Source: Streptomyces griseorubiginosus
Lineage (GTDB): Bacteria > Actinomycetota > Actinomycetes > Streptomycetales > Streptomycetaceae
Assembly (NCBI RefSeq): GCF_001514195.1
Contig: NZ_KQ948740.1
Location: 124,001 to 188,000 of the forward strand
DNA: 64,000 nt
Reading direction: 5' to 3'
The notes under the pieces are model-generated. The model saw only the letters and a program-made list of their open reading frames with translations. It had not been told where the DNA came from and searched no databases. Position numbers and translations under genes: made by a program. Below are positions 61,130 to 64,000 of the stretch, piece after piece. Numbering within the stretch: position 1 is the stretch's first letter; each line of letters begins with the position of its first letter.

Positions 61130-63106
61130 ATGAGCACCACTCCGGCCATCGGCCGCATCCCGGTACGCGACGTCCGTCCTGCCGTCGAGTCGGGCAGGCG
61201 CCCGGCGAAAGCGGTCGTGGGCGAGACGTTCGAGGTCACCGCCACCGTGTTCCGCGAGGGACACGACGCGGTCGCCGCCAACGTCGTCCTCACCGACCCC
61301 GAAGGCCGGCACAGTCCCTGGACCCCGATGCGGGAGCTGGCCCCGGGCAGCGACCGCTGGGGCGCCGAGGTGACCGTGGACGTCGAGGGCCGCTGGACGT
61401 ACCGCGTGGAGGCCTGGAGCGACCCGGTGAGCACCTGGCGGCACACCGCGCGCATCAAGGTGCCGGCCGGTATCGACGCCGGTTCGGTCCTGGAGGAGGG
61501 CGCCGAGCTCTACACCCGTGCCGCGGCGGGCGTCACGGAGGAACCGCAGCGGGCGGTGCTGCTGGCCGCCGCGAAGACGCTCGCCGACGACTCGTTGCCG
61601 GTCGCCACCCGTCTGGCGGGTGCGCTCACCCCCGAGGTGGACGCGGTGCTGGCGCGTCATCCGCTGCGGGAGTTGATCACGGCGTCGGAGTCGTTGCCGC
61701 TGTTGGTGGAGCGGGAGCGGGCGTTGTTCGGCTCGTGGTACGAGTTCTTCCCGCGTTCGGAGGGCACGCCCGAGAGGCCGCACGGGACGTTCCGTACGGC
61801 GGCGCGGCGGTTGCCGGCGATCGCGGCGATGGGCTTCGACGTGGTGTATCTGCCGCCGATCCATCCGATCGGCACCACGTTCCGCAAGGGCCGCAACAAC
61901 ACCCTGTCCGCGGGGCCCGAGGACGTGGGGGTGCCGTGGGCGATCGGCTCGCCGGAGGGCGGCCACGACGCCGTGCACCCGGACCTGGGCACGATCGAGG
62001 ACTTCGACTGGTTCGTGCGGGAGGCCGCATCCCACGGTCTGGAGATCGCGCTGGACTTCGCCCTGCAGTGCTCCCCCGACCATCCGTGGGTGCAGAAGCA
62101 CCCGGAGTGGTTCCATCACCGCCCGGACGGCACCATCGCGTATGCGGAGAACCCGCCCAAGAAGTACCAGGACATCTACCCGATCGCCTTCGACGCCGAC
62201 ATGGACGGTCTGGTCGCGGAGACGGTGCGGGTGCTGCGGCACTGGATGGGCCACGGGGTGCGGATCTTCCGGGTGGACAATCCGCACACCAAGCCGGTGG
62301 TGTTCTGGGAGCGGGTGATCGACGACATCAACGCCACCGACCCGGACGTGATCTTCCTGGCGGAGGCGTTCACCCGGCCCGCGATGATGCACACGCTGGC
62401 CCAGATCGGTTTCCAGCAGTCCTACACGTACTTCACCTGGCGCAACACCAAGGAAGAGCTCACCGAGTACCTGACCGAGCTGTCCGGTGAGGCGGCCTCC
62501 TACATGCGGCCGAACTTCTTCGCCAACACCCCCGACATCCTGCACGCCTTCCTCCAGCACGGCGGCCGTCCCGCGTTCGCCCTGCGCGCGGTCCTTGCCG
62601 CGACCCTCTCGCCGACCTGGGGCATCTACTCCGGCTACGAACTGGCCGAGCACACCCCGCTGCGCGAGGGCAGCGAGGAGTACCTGGACTCGGAGAAGTA
62701 CCAGCTCAGGGCCCGCGACTGGGACACCCCCGACAGCCTCGCCCCCCTGATCACCCGGCTCAACACCATCAGGCGCCGCCACCCCGCCCTCCAGCGCCTG
62801 CGGAACATCCGCTTCCACCACACCGACAACGACTCGGTCATCGCCTACAGCAAGCGCACCGGGGACGACACGGTCCTGGTGGTCGTGAACCTCGACCCGC
62901 ACCACACCCACGAGGCGACGGTCTCGTTGGACATGCCACAACTCGGCCTGGATTGGCACGAGTCCCTATCCGTGCACGACGAACTGACGGGTGAGACCTA
63001 CCGCTGGGGCAGAACCAACTACGTGCGCCTGGAGCCCGGTCGGACTCCCGGGCACGTGTTCCAGGTCGGCAGGTCGGCGCCCCGGATCGGAGGGTCCACA
63101 GCGTGA
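61130..63106 (+). CDS. glgE: Alpha-1,4-glucan:maltose-1-phosphate maltosyltransferase
   Basis: 658 residues from ATG with GGAGGCGAGAAC upstream. GlgE extends alpha-glucan with maltose-1-phosphate. N-terminal domain (PVRDVRPAVESGRRPAKAVVGETFEV), then GH13_3: FDVVYLPPIHPIGTTFRKGRNN, nucleophile Asp383 in RIFRVDNPHTKP, acid Glu412 in VIFLAEAFTRP and ENPPKKYQDIYPI. Matches the cytosolic Streptomyces enzyme in length and motifs. The stop overlaps treS as GTGA. Confidence 0.97.
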   Translation: MSTTPAIGRIPVRDVRPAVESGRRPAKAVVGETFEVTATVFREGHDAVAANVVLTDPEGRHSPWTPMRELAPGSDRWGAEVTVDVEGRWTYRVEAWSDPVSTWRHTARIKVPAGIDAGSVLEEGAELYTRAAAGVTEEPQRAVLLAAAKTLADDSLPVATRLAGALTPEVDAVLARHPLRELITASESLPLLVERERALFGSWYEFFPRSEGTPERPHGTFRTAARRLPAIAAMGFDVVYLPPIHPIGTTFRKGRNNTLSAGPEDVGVPWAIGSPEGGHDAVHPDLGTIEDFDWFVREAASHGLEIALDFALQCSPDHPWVQKHPEWFHHRPDGTIAYAENPPKKYQDIYPIAFDADMDGLVAETVRVLRHWMGHGVRIFRVDNPHTKPVVFWERVIDDINATDPDVIFLAEAFTRPAMMHTLAQIGFQQSYTYFTWRNTKEELTEYLTELSGEAASYMRPNFFANTPDILHAFLQHGGRPAFALRAVLAATLSPTWGIYSGYELAEHTPLREGSEEYLDSEKYQLRARDWDTPDSLAPLITRLNTIRRRHPALQRLRNIRFHHTDNDSVIAYSKRTGDDTVLVVVNLDPHHTHEATVSLDMPQLGLDWHESLSVHDELTGETYRWGRTNYVRLEPGRTPGHVFQVGRSAPRIGGSTA

Positions 63107-64000
63107 CTGTCAACGAGCCCGTCCACGACACCTTCGAGGACACCCCGGCAAAGGACCGGGACCCCGACTGGTTCAAACGCGCGGTCTTCTACGAGGTGCT
63201 GGTCCGCTCCTTCCAGGACAGCAACGGCGACGGTGTCGGCGACCTCAAGGGCCTGACCGCCAAACTGGACTACCTCCAATGGCTCGGTGTCGACTGCCTG
63301 TGGCTGCCGCCCTTCTTCAAGTCACCGCTCAGGGACGGCGGTTACGACGTCTCCGACTACACCGCCGTGCTGCCCGAGTTCGGTGACCTCGCCGACTTCG
63401 TGGAGTTCGTCGACGCCGCCCACCAGCGCGGCATGCGCGTCATCATCGACTTCGTCATGAACCACACCAGCGACCAGCACCCGTGGTTCCAGGAGTCCCG
63501 CGCCCACCCCGACGGCCCCTACGGCGACTACTACATGTGGGCCGACGACGACAAGCAGTACCAGGACGCCCGGATCATCTTCGTCGACACCGAAGTCTCC
63601 AACTGGACCTACGACCCGGTCCGCAAGCAGTACTTCTTCCACCGCTTCTTCTCCCACCAGCCGGACCTCAACTACGAGAACCCGGCCGTCCAGGAGGAGA
63701 TCCTGGCCGCCCTCCGCTTCTGGCTCGACCTCGGCATCGACGGCTTCCGTCTCGACGCCGTGCCCTATCTCTACGCGGCCGAGGGCACCAACTGCGAGAA
63801 CCTGCCCGCCAGTCACGCGTTCCTGAAGCGGGTGCGCAGCGAGATCGACGCGATGTATCCGGACCGGGTGCTGCTGGCGGAGGCCAACCAGTGGCCGGAG
63901 GACGTCGTCGACTACTTCGGCGACTACGCCAAGGGTGGCGACGAGTGCCACATGGCGTTCCACTTCCCGGTCATGCCCCGCATCTTCATGGCGGTCCGCA
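63103..64000 (+). CDS. treS: Trehalose synthase (5' part, cut by window)
   Basis: Starts with GTG inside the glgE stop (VTVNEPVHDTFEDTPAKD). DWFKRAVFYEVLVRSFQDSNGDGVGDLKGL, VIIDFVMNHTSDQHPWFQ, nucleophile Asp in IDGFRLDAVPYL and Glu in VLLAEANQWPE are those of GH13_16 TreS. It interconverts maltose and trehalose, supplying maltose to Pep2 for maltose-1-phosphate, the GlgE substrate. About 299 codons are visible. Confidence 0.96.
   Translation, partial: MTVNEPVHDTFEDTPAKDRDPDWFKRAVFYEVLVRSFQDSNGDGVGDLKGLTAKLDYLQWLGVDCLWLPPFFKSPLRDGGYDVSDYTAVLPEFGDLADFVEFVDAAHQRGMRVIIDFVMNHTSDQHPWFQESRAHPDGPYGDYYMWADDDKQYQDARIIFVDTEVSNWTYDPVRKQYFFHRFFSHQPDLNYENPAVQEEILAALRFWLDLGIDGFRLDAVPYLYAAEGTNCENLPASHAFLKRVRSEIDAMYPDRVLLAEANQWPEDVVDYFGDYAKGGDECHMAFHFPVMPRIFMAVR

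Overview
The window is high-GC (roughly 72 percent by eye) chromosomal DNA of an actinomycete, almost certainly Streptomyces. The evidence is GTG starts with AGGAGG-type ribosome sites, dense two-component and TetR-type regulation, a DUF5133 protein, an ANTAR protein, a SpoIIE phosphatase with an RsbW-like domain, and the order glgX - DUF5133 - glgE - treS. No rRNA, tRNA, CRISPR array, integrase, transposase or phage gene is recognisable, and I see no biosynthetic gene cluster. It reads as ordinary chromosome rich in transporters, regulators and oxidoreductases.

Layout. 0-4.2 kb: an FtsX/MacB-type ABC exporter (permease cut by the left edge) divergent from a histidine kinase/NarL response regulator pair. 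4.2-12.8 kb: single metabolic and regulatory genes (flavodoxin-like protein, methyltransferase, PucR-type regulator, GNAT, YciO, dienelactone hydrolase, S9 peptidase, APH-fold kinase). 12.9-17.6 kb: a periplasmic-binding-fold protein without signal peptide, and a TetR regulator divergent from an ABC-2 exporter. 17.6-28.3 kb: two oxidoreductases, an MHYT sensor, a metallophosphoesterase, a molybdopterin oxidoreductase next to an enoyl-CoA isomerase/hydratase and TetR, a TauD dioxygenase and a HIT-like protein. 28.5-34.2 kb: a complete beta-fructoside uptake operon (binding protein, two permeases, GH32 glycosidase) facing its likely LacI repressor. 34.3-47 kb: aldo/keto reductase, stand-alone LigD phosphoesterase, a PAS-PAS-GAF-SpoIIE-HATPase phosphatase, PrxQ/DoxX pair, TetR/MFS pair, orphan response regulator, TetR/SDR pair and an ATP-dependent DNA ligase. 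47-55.4 kb: a secreted NPP1/NLP-like protein, questin-oxidase-like protein, ArsR/MFS pair, an unlinked hemC, and a MarR-controlled ABC-2 exporter. 55.6-64 kb: a SigB/SigF-type sigma factor, ANTAR protein, VOC protein, and the glycogen/alpha-glucan locus glgX-glgE-treS (treS cut by the right edge).

Regulation visible in the DNA. Several divergent repressor/target pairs have palindromic operators between them; the MarR-ABC operator is a 29-bp inverted repeat. Near-perfect GTTT-N14-GGGTAC promoters of the SigB family precede the VOC gene beside the sigma gene and a small gene at 5.7 kb.

The most unusual feature is structural. At seven or more loci a tandem duplication or minisatellite (2-8 units of 19-36 bp, each locus with its own unit) starts at or spans the stop codon of a gene. 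At one of them two convergent genes both terminate inside terminal units of one array, and at another the second gene's stop abuts the last copy. I know of no description of this as a class of element; it may be a mutational hotspot or a functional 3'-end element.
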